A stretch of DNA of 64,000 nt from Neomoorella carbonis (lineage in GTDB: Bacteria > Bacillota > DSM-521 > Neomoorellales > Neomoorellaceae): the NCBI RefSeq assembly GCF_045278715.1, contig NZ_CP136420.1, forward strand, positions 1,178,001-1,242,000. Direction: 5' to 3'. The translations under genes were made by a program, and so were the position numbers. This document shows, one piece after another, positions 23,206-32,150 of this stretch; the first letter of the stretch is position 1; every line of letters starts with the position of its first letter. The notes beneath the pieces are model-generated. The model was not told the origin of the DNA. It made no database searches and saw only the letters and a list, made by a program, of their open reading frames with translations.

Positions 23206-24858
23206 TTGTTGCGGAGGGTTTATACGAGGGTTTTTACCTGCTGGACGCTGTTGTTCCTGATGCTGTTGTCCCTGGTGGGAGGGCCGGCCGCTACGGCCGC
23301 GGGGCTGGATCTCCCCGGCCTGTACGACCGGTTGAAGGATGATCCCGCCTACCAGTCCTACCGCCAGGAACTGCTGGAAGAGTACCGGAAGCTAAATAGC
23401 AGTGAGCAGGCCATGGACGGCGACATTCGTTCCTTCCTGGCCGATGTGCAGGAGCGGCTTGCTAATGCCGATACGAGCAGCCTCAAGGATGAAGACGACG
23501 TGAATTCCCTGGTCAGGAAAACGGCGGCGGAAGTGCTGCTTACGGATAGGAAATACACTACCCTAGCCAACGCCCTGGCGGCGACCTCGGACATTCAATC
23601 CATCCTGAAGGGCAATTTCCCGCCGTCCCTGGAGCCTGTCCGGAAAGAGGTTGTGAACGCTTTGCTGGGGAGCGGCGGTCAGGCCGCGGCCGGCGGGGGT
23701 GGGGCCGCGGTGCCTCCGGCCGGTACGGGAGAAGAGATCCAGCGCGACGCTGCCGCGGGAGTTGTTACCTGGTGGGTGAGCCCGGAGGCGGCCGCCGGGA
23801 TAAAGGATAACAAGCTGGTCCTTTCCCTGGCGGGGGAGACTGCTCCCACCCGGACCTTCTCCCTGCCGCCGGCCCTGCTTCAGGACCTGGGGCAGAAAAA
23901 GGCGGAGCTGGAGCTGGACTACGGTCCGGTGGTCTTGACCCTGCCGGCGGCCTCCCTGACGGCTTTGAGCGTCTCCGGTGGAGCGGATCTAACGTGCAGG
24001 CAGGAGAGCCCGGACCCGGCCCGAATAAAAGACGTCAACAGGCCGGGCTACAGGGCGGCGGGTATGGTTTATACCCTCACCGCCGGGGAGAAGGCGGGGC
24101 TCTCGGCCGGCATCTCTGCCAGGATAAAATATGAAGAGCGGCAGGGGTTGGACCGGGACCTCCTGGGCGTCTACCAGGTGCAGAGCGGTGGTTCCCTGGT
24201 TTATCGCGGCGGCCGTAGGGTGGAAGGGAGCCCCTACCTGGAATTTGCCCTCCCCGGGGCCGGGAGTTACATCGTCCTGGAGTACCGGGCTGATTTTGCC
24301 GACCTGGCGGGCCACTGGGCGGCCAGGGATGTAGAGATTATGGCGGCCAGGCATATCGCCGCCGGCATGGGAGAGGGGCGATTTGAGCCCGACCGCGCGA
24401 TTACCCGGGCTGAATTTACAAGCCTCTTACAGCGTGTTCTAGGCCTGCCGGCATCGGGGGCGGCAACCGGCTTTAGCGATGTGCCGCCTGAAGCCTGGTA
24501 CGCTCCTTCCGTTGCCGCCGCTGTCCGGGCGGGGCTGGTGCACGGGTACGAGGATAAGACCTTTAAGCCCGACAATCCGGTGACCAGGGCGGAAATGGCG
24601 GCCATGCTGGCCAATGCCCTGGCCTTGAAAGGCCTGGCGGTGCAGCAGGAGCCCGGCCGGGTGGAAGCCGTCCTGCAGAACTATAAAGATCAGGCGGTTG
24701 TTCCCTCCTGGGCCCGGCCGGCCATGGCGGCGGCCGTGACAGCCGGGATTATCGGCGGCCGCGAAGGCGGTCTGGCGCCCCTGGAGCACGCCACCAGGGC
24801 CGAGGCCGTCGTGATGCTGAAGAGGTTGATGGATAAAAGCTTTGCGCCGGGATTGTAG
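23206..24858 (+). CDS. Secreted SLH-domain surface protein 2
   Basis: Paralogue of 550 residues. A signal peptide with a long hydrophobic core (CWTLLFLMLLSLVGG) ends near PAATAAG. A helical N-terminal domain (about 30-150), a Gly/Ala linker (about 155-175) and a beta-rich domain follow. The latter resembles the region just before the SLH repeats of SLH protein 1 (YRGGR, GSYIVLEY). Three SLH repeats run from about 361 (FADLAGHWAARDVEIMAARH) to the end. TTG 23206 follows GGAGGGGAGAAGG. It lacks the FN3 and Ig-like regions of its neighbour. Confidence 0.85.
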   Translation: MLRRVYTRVFTCWTLLFLMLLSLVGGPAATAAGLDLPGLYDRLKDDPAYQSYRQELLEEYRKLNSSEQAMDGDIRSFLADVQERLANADTSSLKDEDDVNSLVRKTAAEVLLTDRKYTTLANALAATSDIQSILKGNFPPSLEPVRKEVVNALLGSGGQAAAGGGGAAVPPAGTGEEIQRDAAAGVVTWWVSPEAAAGIKDNKLVLSLAGETAPTRTFSLPPALLQDLGQKKAELELDYGPVVLTLPAASLTALSVSGGADLTCRQESPDPARIKDVNRPGYRAAGMVYTLTAGEKAGLSAGISARIKYEERQGLDRDLLGVYQVQSGGSLVYRGGRRVEGSPYLEFALPGAGSYIVLEYRADFADLAGHWAARDVEIMAARHIAAGMGEGRFEPDRAITRAEFTSLLQRVLGLPASGAATGFSDVPPEAWYAPSVAAAVRAGLVHGYEDKTFKPDNPVTRAEMAAMLANALALKGLAVQQEPGRVEAVLQNYKDQAVVPSWARPAMAAAVTAGIIGGREGGLAPLEHATRAEAVVMLKRLMDKSFAPGL

Positions 24859-24979
24859 GCTAAAGTTCTTTCCAGGGGGATGCAAAACCACCTGGTTGTT
24901 GCCTTGTTTAGAACCGACCTTGATCCTGGGAGAATCCGAGGCTGTTATACTTTCTAAAGATATAACTAGGATGTTCAAG

Positions 24980-25013
24980 CCCCCACCTTAGGTGCTAGGT
25001 GGGGGTTATTTTA
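24980..25013 (+). terminator. Terminator after SLH gene 2
   Basis: Perfect 9-bp stem CCCCCACCT / AGGTGGGGG with an 8-nt loop, followed by TTATTTTACT. Confidence 0.85.
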
Positions 25014-25044
25014 CTCTTACGTTGTTAAGGAAGGCCAGACTTAC

Positions 25045-25686
25045 TTGCCTCCGAGGTATATGCTAAAAGTCTTTGAAGCTAATAAGGAAGCATTATCTGA
25101 GGTGGCGAGGAAAAAACTAAAATCTGCGCTGGATAGATTGCTGAACTATAAACCTAATAGAACGGTAAGGGTAGAGGATGTCGCTGATTTTTTCCTAAGC
25201 AAAGTAGACAATGAAGCGGGAAGCGCTATAACCCCTTTAAAACTGCAAAAATTACTTTATTATGCCCAAGGGTGGCATTTATCCTTTTTTGATGCTCCCC
25301 TCTTTACTTCTGATTTTCAAGCATGGGTTCATGGTCCTGTTTGTCCGGAGATCTATCATAAGTACCGGGATTACGGATGGAGAAGTCTGGAAAAAGTTGA
25401 GGAAAATATGGATGCTGCTTTTGATACAAGCCAAGTAGAACTACTGAACGCAATCAATGAGGTTTATGGAATGTTTGACGCCAAAGTTCTAGAAAGAATG
25501 ACCCATAAAGATGAGCCTTGGCGGGAGGCAAGGAGGGGTTATCAAGCCAGTGAACATTGTCAAGAAATAATATCCAAAGAGAGCATTAAAAAATATTTTA
25601 AAACCTTAAGGGAGATTTTTGACATAAACGAACTCGAGGATATTAAAAAGAGCCTGAGAAGATATCAAGATATATTTTTCGTTTGA
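25045..25686 (+). CDS. Panacea-domain (DUF4065/SocA-like) protein
   Basis: Protein of 213 residues with the Panacea signature TPLKLQKLLYYAQGWHLSFF, then FQAWVHGPVCPEIYHKY. Panacea proteins act as antitoxins that hold diverse toxins, some as proteolysis adaptors. No toxin candidate lies next to it; it is closed on both sides by terminators, so it is an orphan or a different user of the fold. TTG 25045 follows AAGGAAGG by 10 nt; ATG 25060 is an alternative. It is less GC-rich than its surroundings, consistent with acquisition. Confidence 0.8.
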   Translation: MPPRYMLKVFEANKEALSEVARKKLKSALDRLLNYKPNRTVRVEDVADFFLSKVDNEAGSAITPLKLQKLLYYAQGWHLSFFDAPLFTSDFQAWVHGPVCPEIYHKYRDYGWRSLEKVEENMDAAFDTSQVELLNAINEVYGMFDAKVLERMTHKDEPWREARRGYQASEHCQEIISKESIKKYFKTLREIFDINELEDIKKSLRRYQDIFFV

Positions 25687-25697
25687 GAATTGAATTA

Positions 25698-25722
25698 AGC
25701 ACCGGTGCGCCGGTGCTTTCCT
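25698..25722 (+). terminator. Terminator after Panacea gene
   Basis: Perfect 8-bp stem AGCACCGG / CCGGTGCT with loop TGCG, then TTTCCTG. Confidence 0.75.
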
Positions 25723-25780
25723 GTTTACCAGCGGTAGAGACAAAATAGCTTCGCGTCTACATGGACGTCATGCGGGCAAT

Positions 25781-25915
25781 GTGATCAAACTCCGCCGCCT
25801 TACAGAGGAGGAAGGCGGCGGATGGCTGGCCAGTATCCCCTTATCAACGGGCTGTATATCAGACGGAGAAACCCCGGCAGAGGCCCTGGCTAATTTGCAG
25901 GATCTATGCAGGGTT
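25781..25915 (+). pseudogene. HicB antitoxin fragment
   Basis: GTG 25781 opens a frame beginning IKLRRLTEEEGGGWLASIPL, then GCISDGETPAEALANLQD. This is the typical N-terminal half of HicB with its EALANL helix. Homology stops at about residue 45, where the sequence runs into the 3' end of the convergent ylzJ gene. No HicA is nearby. It is unrelated in sequence to the hicB at the window start. Confidence 0.65.
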
Positions 25916-26140
25916 AAAGATACGCCGGGGGGCAAATTCCAGGACTGCGCCCGGCTGGTAGGGGCCGGCCAGGTAGTCGGCCGGGTCGGTGCTGATCAGG
26001 CGCACCACCCGGGCCTGGTTGAAGCTTAAGGGTTCGATTTCCAGAGTCAGGTGACCGACCTTGATTTCCTGGCGGCGGGGGCAGAAATTTTCTGCCCCCT
26101 CCCAGATCAGCTCCCACGGCATAGGGCTGTAGATGTACAT
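25904..26140 (-). CDS. ylzJ: YlzJ-like protein
   Basis: Protein of 78 residues matching the small YlzJ family by its MYIYSPMPWELIW start and VVRLISTDPADYLAGPYQPG core. Function unknown; in Bacillus it follows the ClpP-like gene tepA and precedes spoIIIE. The internal ATG at 26140 has GAGGGTGAT just upstream on the minus strand and removes an unlikely 17-residue extension. It lies 13 nt after tepA, so the two form an operon. Confidence 0.75.
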   Translation of the reverse strand: MYIYSPMPWELIWEGAENFCPRRQEIKVGHLTLEIEPLSFNQARVVRLISTDPADYLAGPYQPGAVLEFAPRRIFNPA

Positions 26141-26153
26141 AATTATCACCCTC

Positions 26154-26930
26154 TCAGTGGAGTTTCCCCGGGCCGGGGACGCCTTCGGCAATGAGTCTTT
26201 TTAAATGCTGGACGGCCTGGGAAAGCCCGCCGACTTCATCAATCAAGCCCACCTTCACGGCATCCTTACCCACCAGGATGGTACCGATATCCCGCGCCAG
26301 CTCGCCTGTCTGGAACATCAGGCGGCGCAGCTCCTGCTCGGAAATATTAGCGTGCTCCACAATAAAACGGATGACCCGGTCCTGCATTTTGTCCAGGTAT
26401 TCATAGGTCTGGGGAACGCCGATGACCAGGCCGGTGAGGCGGATGGGGTGGATGGTCATGGTGGCCGTTTCGGCAATGAAGGAATGGTTGGCCGCCACGG
26501 CGATGGGCACGCCGATGGAATGCCCTCCGCCCAGGACCAGGGACACCACCGGTTTGGACATGCTGACCAGCATTTCGGCAATGGCCAGACCGGCTTCAAC
26601 ATCGCCGCCCACGGTATTTAAAACCACCAGGAGGCCTTTGATGCCGGGGTCCTGCTCGATGGCCACCAGCTGGGGAATAATGTGCTCATATTTAGTGGTT
26701 TTGTTCTGCGGCGGCAGGACCAGGTGGCCCTCGATCTGGCCTACGATCTGCACGCATTGAATTTCACTTTTATATTCAGCGACATTAGTTTGCCCCAGCT
26801 CTTTAATGTTTTCTACCTGCGGGCTGGCGGGGGGGCGGGCGGTGACGCGCACCGGCTCCCCAGGTAGCTGGGGCGGGGGTGTGGCCGGTTGATTGGGCAC
26901 AGGGTTGGGACTGATATCAGGGCTGGGCAT
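26154..26930 (-). CDS. tepA: ClpP-like serine protease (TepA family)
   Basis: SDH/ClpP-superfamily protease of 258 residues. A Pro-rich leader of about 40 residues precedes the fold. GGGHSIGVPIA carries the nucleophilic Ser and TMTIHPIRLTG the His, with VVLNTVGGDVEAGLAIAEML as the oxyanion-side helix. TepA in Bacillus has been linked to protein translocation and to spore-protein turnover. It is transcribed away from spoIIIE from a shared 147-bp gap, unlike Bacillus where the genes are co-directional. Confidence 0.83.
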   Translation of the reverse strand: MPSPDISPNPVPNQPATPPPQLPGEPVRVTARPPASPQVENIKELGQTNVAEYKSEIQCVQIVGQIEGHLVLPPQNKTTKYEHIIPQLVAIEQDPGIKGLLVVLNTVGGDVEAGLAIAEMLVSMSKPVVSLVLGGGHSIGVPIAVAANHSFIAETATMTIHPIRLTGLVIGVPQTYEYLDKMQDRVIRFIVEHANISEQELRRLMFQTGELARDIGTILVGKDAVKVGLIDEVGGLSQAVQHLKRLIAEGVPGPGKLH

Positions 26931-27077
26931 AATTGCAACTCCCCCTTGTTTAATTTAAACCTGGCTCAGGGTTATTATAGGAAATAAAGCCCGCAAACAT
27001 GCATCGCCATCTTTTTATTTCAGAAGCAAGGAATTTCAAAGCACCGTGTAGAATAGTAGCAACCGGGGTGATGGAAA

Positions 27078-29399
27078 ATGGCTCCTGCCAGGACGCTGAA
27101 TGAAAAGATAAAAAATGAAATTATCGGTGTGGCCCTGGTGGCCCTGGCCCTCCTCTGCCTGGCGGGGTTGTATGTCCTGGACCTGGGTTACATAAGTTCT
27201 GCTGCCAGCATCGGCGCTGTGGGTCAGCTGCTGGTGGGCTTCTTAAAAGCCCTGACCGGCGAGGGTAAATATGTATTTCCTTTATTCCTGGCTGCCTGGG
27301 GCGTCCGCCTCATTACCGGGGGCAAAGTGAAGGATTCCCGGCCGCGTTTGCTGGGAGGCATTTTACTTTTTCTTACTTTTTTAAGCGCCCTGCACCAGCC
27401 TTTCTTAAACGGCAGTACTTATAAAGAAGCCCTGGCCTCTGGGGTCGCCGGCCAGGGCGGCGGCCTGCTCGGCGCCCTGGTATCCCTCTTCCTGCGGTCC
27501 ATTTTCGGCCGGGTGGGCACCTGGATTGTGCTGACGGCCTTGGGTCTTATTGCCTTTCTCCTGACCACCGGCGTCTCTTTAACCCGCTTAACCGGGCGCC
27601 TGGGCCAGATGCTCTGTATCACCTTCCAGTCCATTAAAGGCTGGCTCCTGGCCTTTCTCTTTACCGAGGTCGAAGAAGAGGAGCCGGAGGTGCAGGAAAA
27701 GAAAAGCCTGAAGGGCAGGGGGAAATCTTTGCCGCGGGAACGGGAAGTAGTGCCCGTGGTCATTAACCCGCCGCCGGAACCGCCGCCGCCGGCCATTCAG
27801 CCTGTAGTCAGTGTGGAAGAGCCGGCCCAGGCCAGGGTCTATCCGGAAAGTCCGGCCCCGCCGGTCGGCGAGGACGAGAAAAAAGCCCGGCGCCGGCCCA
27901 AGGTTAACCTCCAGGTGGAAGATCCTGCCGGTAAAGAGGGGGAAGAAACCGCCTCCGAGCAGCCCGGCCCCTATGTTTTACCGCCTTTGAGTCTTTTGAC
28001 CCGGCCGGTAAGGGTAAAAAATCCCCGCCTGGAAAAGGATATTACCGACCGGATCAAGATCCTGGAAGACACCCTGGACAGCTTTGGTGTCAAGGTCAAG
28101 GTGACGCAGGTCAGCTGCGGCCCGACGGTGACCCGCTATGAAGTCCAGCCGGCTCCGGGAGTGAAGGTGAGCAGGATCGTCAGCCTGGCCGACGATATTG
28201 CCCTGAGCCTGGCAGCCGCCCAGGTGCGGATTGAAGCCCCCATCCCGGGCAAGGCGGCGGTGGGTATCGAAGTGCCCAATAAGGAGATAGCTGTGGTCCA
28301 CCTGCGGGAAGTGCTGGAAGATCCTGCTTTTCTGGAATCCAGCAGCAAGCTGACGGTGGCCCTGGGTAAAGATATTGCCGGCAACCCGGTAATTGCCGAC
28401 CTGGCGAAAATGCCTCACCTCCTGATTGCCGGGACTACCGGTTCTGGCAAGAGCGTCTGCCTGAACGCCCTGATTTGCAGCCTGCTGTTTAAAGCCACCC
28501 CTCAGGAGCTAAAACTTTTGATGATTGACCCCAAAATGGTGGAGCTGACCCAGTACAACGGGATTCCCCACCTCCTGGCGCCGGTGGTCAGCCAGCCGAA
28601 AAAGGCCGCCACGGCCCTGCAGTGGATGGTCAGTGAAATGGAGAAACGCTATGAGCTTTTTGCCGGCGCCGGGGTCAAGGACATTACCCGCTACAACCGC
28701 TTGATGCACAAGGAAAACGGCGGCCAGGGCACCCTGCCCCTGGTTGTAGTCCTTATTGACGAGCTGGCCGACCTGATGATGGTGGCCCCGGCCGATGTGG
28801 AAGACGCCATCTGCCGCCTGGCCCAGATGGCCCGGGCGGCCGGCATTCACCTGGTTGTGGCCACGCAGCGGCCTTCAGTAGATGTCATTACCGGCCTGAT
28901 CAAGGCCAACATCTCTTCCCGGATAGCCTTTGCCGTTTCCTCCCAGATTGATTCCCGGACCATCCTGGACATGGCCGGGGCGGAAAAGCTTTTAGGCCGC
29001 GGTGATATGCTCTTTTTACCCATCGGGGCCAGCAAGCCTATCCGCGTCCAGGGGGTTTATGTTTCCGACCGGGAGGTGGAAGACCTGGTGACTTATGTCA
29101 AACAGCAGGGCCGGCCGGAATATAACCCTAATTTCTTGAAAGGAGAGGAAAGCAGCGAAGACAACAGCGGGGCGGAAGACGAGCTTTTCCCTGCAGCCGT
29201 CAAGGTGATCCTGGAGACTGGCCAGGCTTCCATCTCCATGCTCCAGCGGCGCCTGCGGATAGGTTATACCAGGGCGGCGAGGCTGATGGATATGATGGAA
29301 GCCAGGGGTTTTGTGGGCGGCCATGAAGGTACCAAGGCCCGCGCCATTCTTATTAACTGGGAGGAATACCAGGAATTATTCGGCACAAAAGAAGAATGA
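27078..29399 (+). CDS. spoIIIE: DNA translocase SpoIIIE/FtsK
   Basis: Septal DNA pump of 773 residues. Four hydrophobic helices occupy about 15-185, then comes a charged Pro-rich linker (about 205-310). The motor domain has Walker A GTTGSGKSV (about 452) and Walker B VVVLIDELADLMM; AQMARAAGIHLVVATQRPS follows. The C-terminal winged-helix gamma domain (about 695-770) should read KOPS/SRS-like polarity sites. It drives chromosome segregation into the forespore or through the closing septum. ATG 27078 follows GGGGTGATGG. Confidence 0.93.
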   Translation: MAPARTLNEKIKNEIIGVALVALALLCLAGLYVLDLGYISSAASIGAVGQLLVGFLKALTGEGKYVFPLFLAAWGVRLITGGKVKDSRPRLLGGILLFLTFLSALHQPFLNGSTYKEALASGVAGQGGGLLGALVSLFLRSIFGRVGTWIVLTALGLIAFLLTTGVSLTRLTGRLGQMLCITFQSIKGWLLAFLFTEVEEEEPEVQEKKSLKGRGKSLPREREVVPVVINPPPEPPPPAIQPVVSVEEPAQARVYPESPAPPVGEDEKKARRRPKVNLQVEDPAGKEGEETASEQPGPYVLPPLSLLTRPVRVKNPRLEKDITDRIKILEDTLDSFGVKVKVTQVSCGPTVTRYEVQPAPGVKVSRIVSLADDIALSLAAAQVRIEAPIPGKAAVGIEVPNKEIAVVHLREVLEDPAFLESSSKLTVALGKDIAGNPVIADLAKMPHLLIAGTTGSGKSVCLNALICSLLFKATPQELKLLMIDPKMVELTQYNGIPHLLAPVVSQPKKAATALQWMVSEMEKRYELFAGAGVKDITRYNRLMHKENGGQGTLPLVVVLIDELADLMMVAPADVEDAICRLAQMARAAGIHLVVATQRPSVDVITGLIKANISSRIAFAVSSQIDSRTILDMAGAEKLLGRGDMLFLPIGASKPIRVQGVYVSDREVEDLVTYVKQQGRPEYNPNFLKGEESSEDNSGAEDELFPAAVKVILETGQASISMLQRRLRIGYTRAARLMDMMEARGFVGGHEGTKARAILINWEEYQELFGTKEE

Positions 29400-29458
29400 T
29401 ATAGGGCAGGAATCTCTTGCTGCTGTGTCGAAAAAGATTTAAACCGGGAGGTGAGGCC

Positions 29459-30220
29459 ATGGAAAAGGTTGGGGAGGTGCTCCGCTCTGCCCGCCAGGCA
29501 AAGGGGCTCTCTCTACGCGAAGTGGAAGAAGCTACAAAAATCCGCCTGCGCTATCTGGAAGCCCTGGAAAATGGGGAGTATAATCAGCTCCCCGGGCGGG
29601 TGTATGCCCTGGGTTTTGTGCGCAGTTATGCCCGCTATCTTGGCCTGGATGTCCAGGCGGTGGTGCAGCAGTTTAAACAGGAATACCCTACCGAAGAAGA
29701 CAACAGCCCGGTGGAAGAGCAGCGCCTGCCAGCCAGGGGGTATGCCCGGGAGAAAAGAAGGCACTGGCTGCTGGTTCCGGCAGTACTTCTTGTGCTCTGG
29801 GGTATCAACTGGTTATATAATCATTACCGTCCTTCCTTTGACCAATCCGCCTCACCACCGCAGCCGCAGGTAACAGAACCGGCACCGGTGACCCCTGCCC
29901 CGCAGCAGCCCGTCACCCAGCCGCCGCCGGTAGGGACAACGCCCCAGGTCCAGGGGGTGGAAGTCAAGGTCAGGGCTTCCGGGGACTGCTGGATGGGGGC
30001 TGAAGTTGACGGCAAAAAAGATTTTGCCGGGATCTTAAAGGCCGGCGAAAGCAGGGTATTGCAGGGGAAGGAAAAAATTACCGTTACCCTTGGCAGCGCC
30101 GGCGCCGTCGAGGTAACCATCAACGGCCAGGTCCAACCACCCCTGGGCAGGGTGGGCGATGTAGTTACCTTCGAGGCTACTAAAGATTCCAGCCAGGCTA
30201 AAATAACGAGGAAACGATGA
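29459..30220 (+). CDS. rodZ: RodZ-like cytoskeletal HTH membrane protein
   Basis: RodZ/YmfM family protein of 253 residues. The N-terminal HTH_25 domain (about 1-70: GEVLRSARQAKGLSLREVEE, then LEALENGEYNQLPG) is followed by a basic patch. One membrane helix (about 100-118, WLLVPAVLLVLWGINWLY), a Pro-rich linker and a DUF4115 beta domain (about 170-253) complete it. RodZ ties MreB to the membrane in elongation. ATG 29459, behind GGGAGGTGA, replaces an upstream start at 29417. Its stop overlaps rimO by 4 nt. Confidence 0.88.
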   Translation: MEKVGEVLRSARQAKGLSLREVEEATKIRLRYLEALENGEYNQLPGRVYALGFVRSYARYLGLDVQAVVQQFKQEYPTEEDNSPVEEQRLPARGYAREKRRHWLLVPAVLLVLWGINWLYNHYRPSFDQSASPPQPQVTEPAPVTPAPQQPVTQPPPVGTTPQVQGVEVKVRASGDCWMGAEVDGKKDFAGILKAGESRVLQGKEKITVTLGSAGAVEVTINGQVQPPLGRVGDVVTFEATKDSSQAKITRKR

Positions 30221-31521
30221 TCAAAACTGCTGTTGTAACCCTCGGTTGCGCCAAGAATCAAGTTGACAGCGAGTATATGCTGGGTGTCCTGGATAAAAAC
30301 CGTTTTGCCCTGGTGAAGGACCCCCGCGAGGCTGAAGTTGTTATCGTCAATACCTGCAGCTTTATCACGGCGGCCAAGCAGGAGGCCCTGGAAACTATTT
30401 TAGGGCTGGCCCAGGGAGAGCCACGGCCCTATATTATTGTGGCCGGGTGTCTCGCCCAGCAGCACGCCCGGGAGCTGTGGCAGGAACTGCCTGAAGTCGC
30501 CGCTTTCATTGGGCCGGGAGCCATCGGCCGCCTGCCCCTGATTATTGACCGGGTGTTAAAAGGGGAACGGCTTGTGGACGTCCCGCTTCCTGATGAAGAG
30601 GAAGGAGAACTGCCCCGCCTTACGGAGAAGGGAAGGCCCTATGCTTATTTAAAGATTGCCGAGGGCTGTGATAATCGCTGCAGTTATTGCACCATCCCCG
30701 CCATCAAGGGGCCTTACCGCAGCCGCCCCCTGGAAAAGCTCATTGCCGAGGCCAGGACCCTGGCCGCGGCCGGCGTAAAGGAATTAATCCTGGTGGCCCA
30801 GGACACTACCGCTTATGGCCTGGACTGCTACGGCGAGTACCGCCTGCCCCGGCTTCTGCGGGAGCTGGCCCGGATTCCGGAAATTGAGTGGCTGCGCCTC
30901 CTCTATGCCTATCCCACCAGGATTACCCCCGAACTGGTGGAGGTAATGGCCACGGAGGCCAAAGTGCTGCCTTACCTGGATCTGCCCCTCCAGCATGCCA
31001 GTGAACCCGTCCTGCGGCGGATGAACCGCCCCGGGAGCCTTACCGCCAGCATCAAGACTATCGAACGCCTGCGCCGGGCCATGCCGGAAATAGCCCTGCG
31101 TTCCACTTTTATTGTCGGCTTTCCGGGAGAAAGGGAAGAGGATTTCCAGCAGCTCCTGGACTTTTTGGGCTCTATGCAGTTCGACTGGGTGGGTGCCTTT
31201 AAATATTCCCCGGAAGCCGGTACTGCCGCCGCCGGTTTGCCGGATCAGGTGCCGGAAGAAGTAAAGGAAGAACGCTACCGGAAATTAATGCTTTACCAGC
31301 AGCCCATTACCAGGGCCTGCAATGAACGCTGGGTGGGACGGCAGGTGCAGGTTTTAACAGAAGGGCCGGGGGTAGGCCGCAGTTTCCGCCAGGCTCCGGA
31401 GGTCGACGGCTTGATTTATATGCAAGGAGGCACCCTGCCGGCGGGAACTATGGCCACAGTTAAACTCACCCGGGTCCGCGGCAATTACGATTTGGTGGGA
31501 AAGGTAGAGACGAAAAGGTAG
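30217..31521 (+). CDS. rimO: Ribosomal protein S12 methylthiotransferase RimO
   Basis: Radical-SAM methylthiotransferase of 434 residues that modifies an aspartate of ribosomal protein S12. The N-terminal domain has its three cluster cysteines in TLGCAKNQVDS, NTCSF and AGCLAQ. The radical-SAM CxxxCxxC is EGCDNRCSYCTIP, and a C-terminal TRAM domain follows. Start ATGA overlaps the rodZ stop. MiaB, the tRNA counterpart, is at 61287 and shares the layout. Confidence 0.92.
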   Translation: MIKTAVVTLGCAKNQVDSEYMLGVLDKNRFALVKDPREAEVVIVNTCSFITAAKQEALETILGLAQGEPRPYIIVAGCLAQQHARELWQELPEVAAFIGPGAIGRLPLIIDRVLKGERLVDVPLPDEEEGELPRLTEKGRPYAYLKIAEGCDNRCSYCTIPAIKGPYRSRPLEKLIAEARTLAAAGVKELILVAQDTTAYGLDCYGEYRLPRLLRELARIPEIEWLRLLYAYPTRITPELVEVMATEAKVLPYLDLPLQHASEPVLRRMNRPGSLTASIKTIERLRRAMPEIALRSTFIVGFPGEREEDFQQLLDFLGSMQFDWVGAFKYSPEAGTAAAGLPDQVPEEVKEERYRKLMLYQQPITRACNERWVGRQVQVLTEGPGVGRSFRQAPEVDGLIYMQGGTLPAGTMATVKLTRVRGNYDLVGKVETKR

Positions 31522-31612
31522 ATGTGGCAGTCCTGCCAGGTAATTCATAAGGCCTGATTAGTTGAAATTTGTTATAATTGAAGGTGTTATCCCTGGGAGA
31601 GGAGTGTTATCT

Positions 31613-32149
31613 TTGCACTTCAAAGGGTGGCGCCTTCATTTTATTTTTCTGGCAGCCCTTTTAACCTTTGGTTTATTGACCGGGGGCCAGTGGGCCTACC
31701 GGCACTACAGCCAGGAAAAACCCCTGGCTGATACCTTAAAGGCCAATCCTGCGGTTCAGGAAGCAGAGGTGACCCGGACGGCTCAAGGCCTGGAAGTTAG
31801 GGTCATCCTTGGACCAGGAGCCGATCTGCCCCAGGTCTACCGGCAGGTACAGGAAGCGGTGGACAAGCTTTACGGCAGGGAACAGGTAAAGCTGGTCATC
31901 CAGGACCGCCGTTCCCCGGCCCTGGAAAATTTATGGCGGCAAAGCCAGTTTGCCGTCTATGAAGCGGCAGTGCGCGGCAGCTTTACCCAGATGGCGGCCA
32001 CCGTTGAACGGCTGGCGCGCCAGGCGGGCGTCGACCAGTATGCCGTCAATGTGGACGATAACTATATTTATCTCCAATTCAGCCAGGGACAGGCTTACCT
32101 TTACCAGGTAGTACCCAGGCCCAATTATGTAACCCGGGGGGAGGGGTAA
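31613..32149 (+). CDS. Membrane-anchored protein of unknown function
   Basis: Unrecognised 178-residue protein. One N-terminal membrane helix (FIFLAALLTFGLLTGGQWAY) is followed by an external alpha/beta domain with two similar halves. TTG 31613 follows GGGAGAGGAG; an in-frame start at 31562 would place a TATAAT-like -10 (about 31572) within the gene, so the later start is preferred. One nt separates it from the FtsH-like gene, suggesting a shared membrane function. Confidence 0.6.
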   Translation: MHFKGWRLHFIFLAALLTFGLLTGGQWAYRHYSQEKPLADTLKANPAVQEAEVTRTAQGLEVRVILGPGADLPQVYRQVQEAVDKLYGREQVKLVIQDRRSPALENLWRQSQFAVYEAAVRGSFTQMAATVERLARQAGVDQYAVNVDDNYIYLQFSQGQAYLYQVVPRPNYVTRGEG

Positions 32150-32150
32150 A

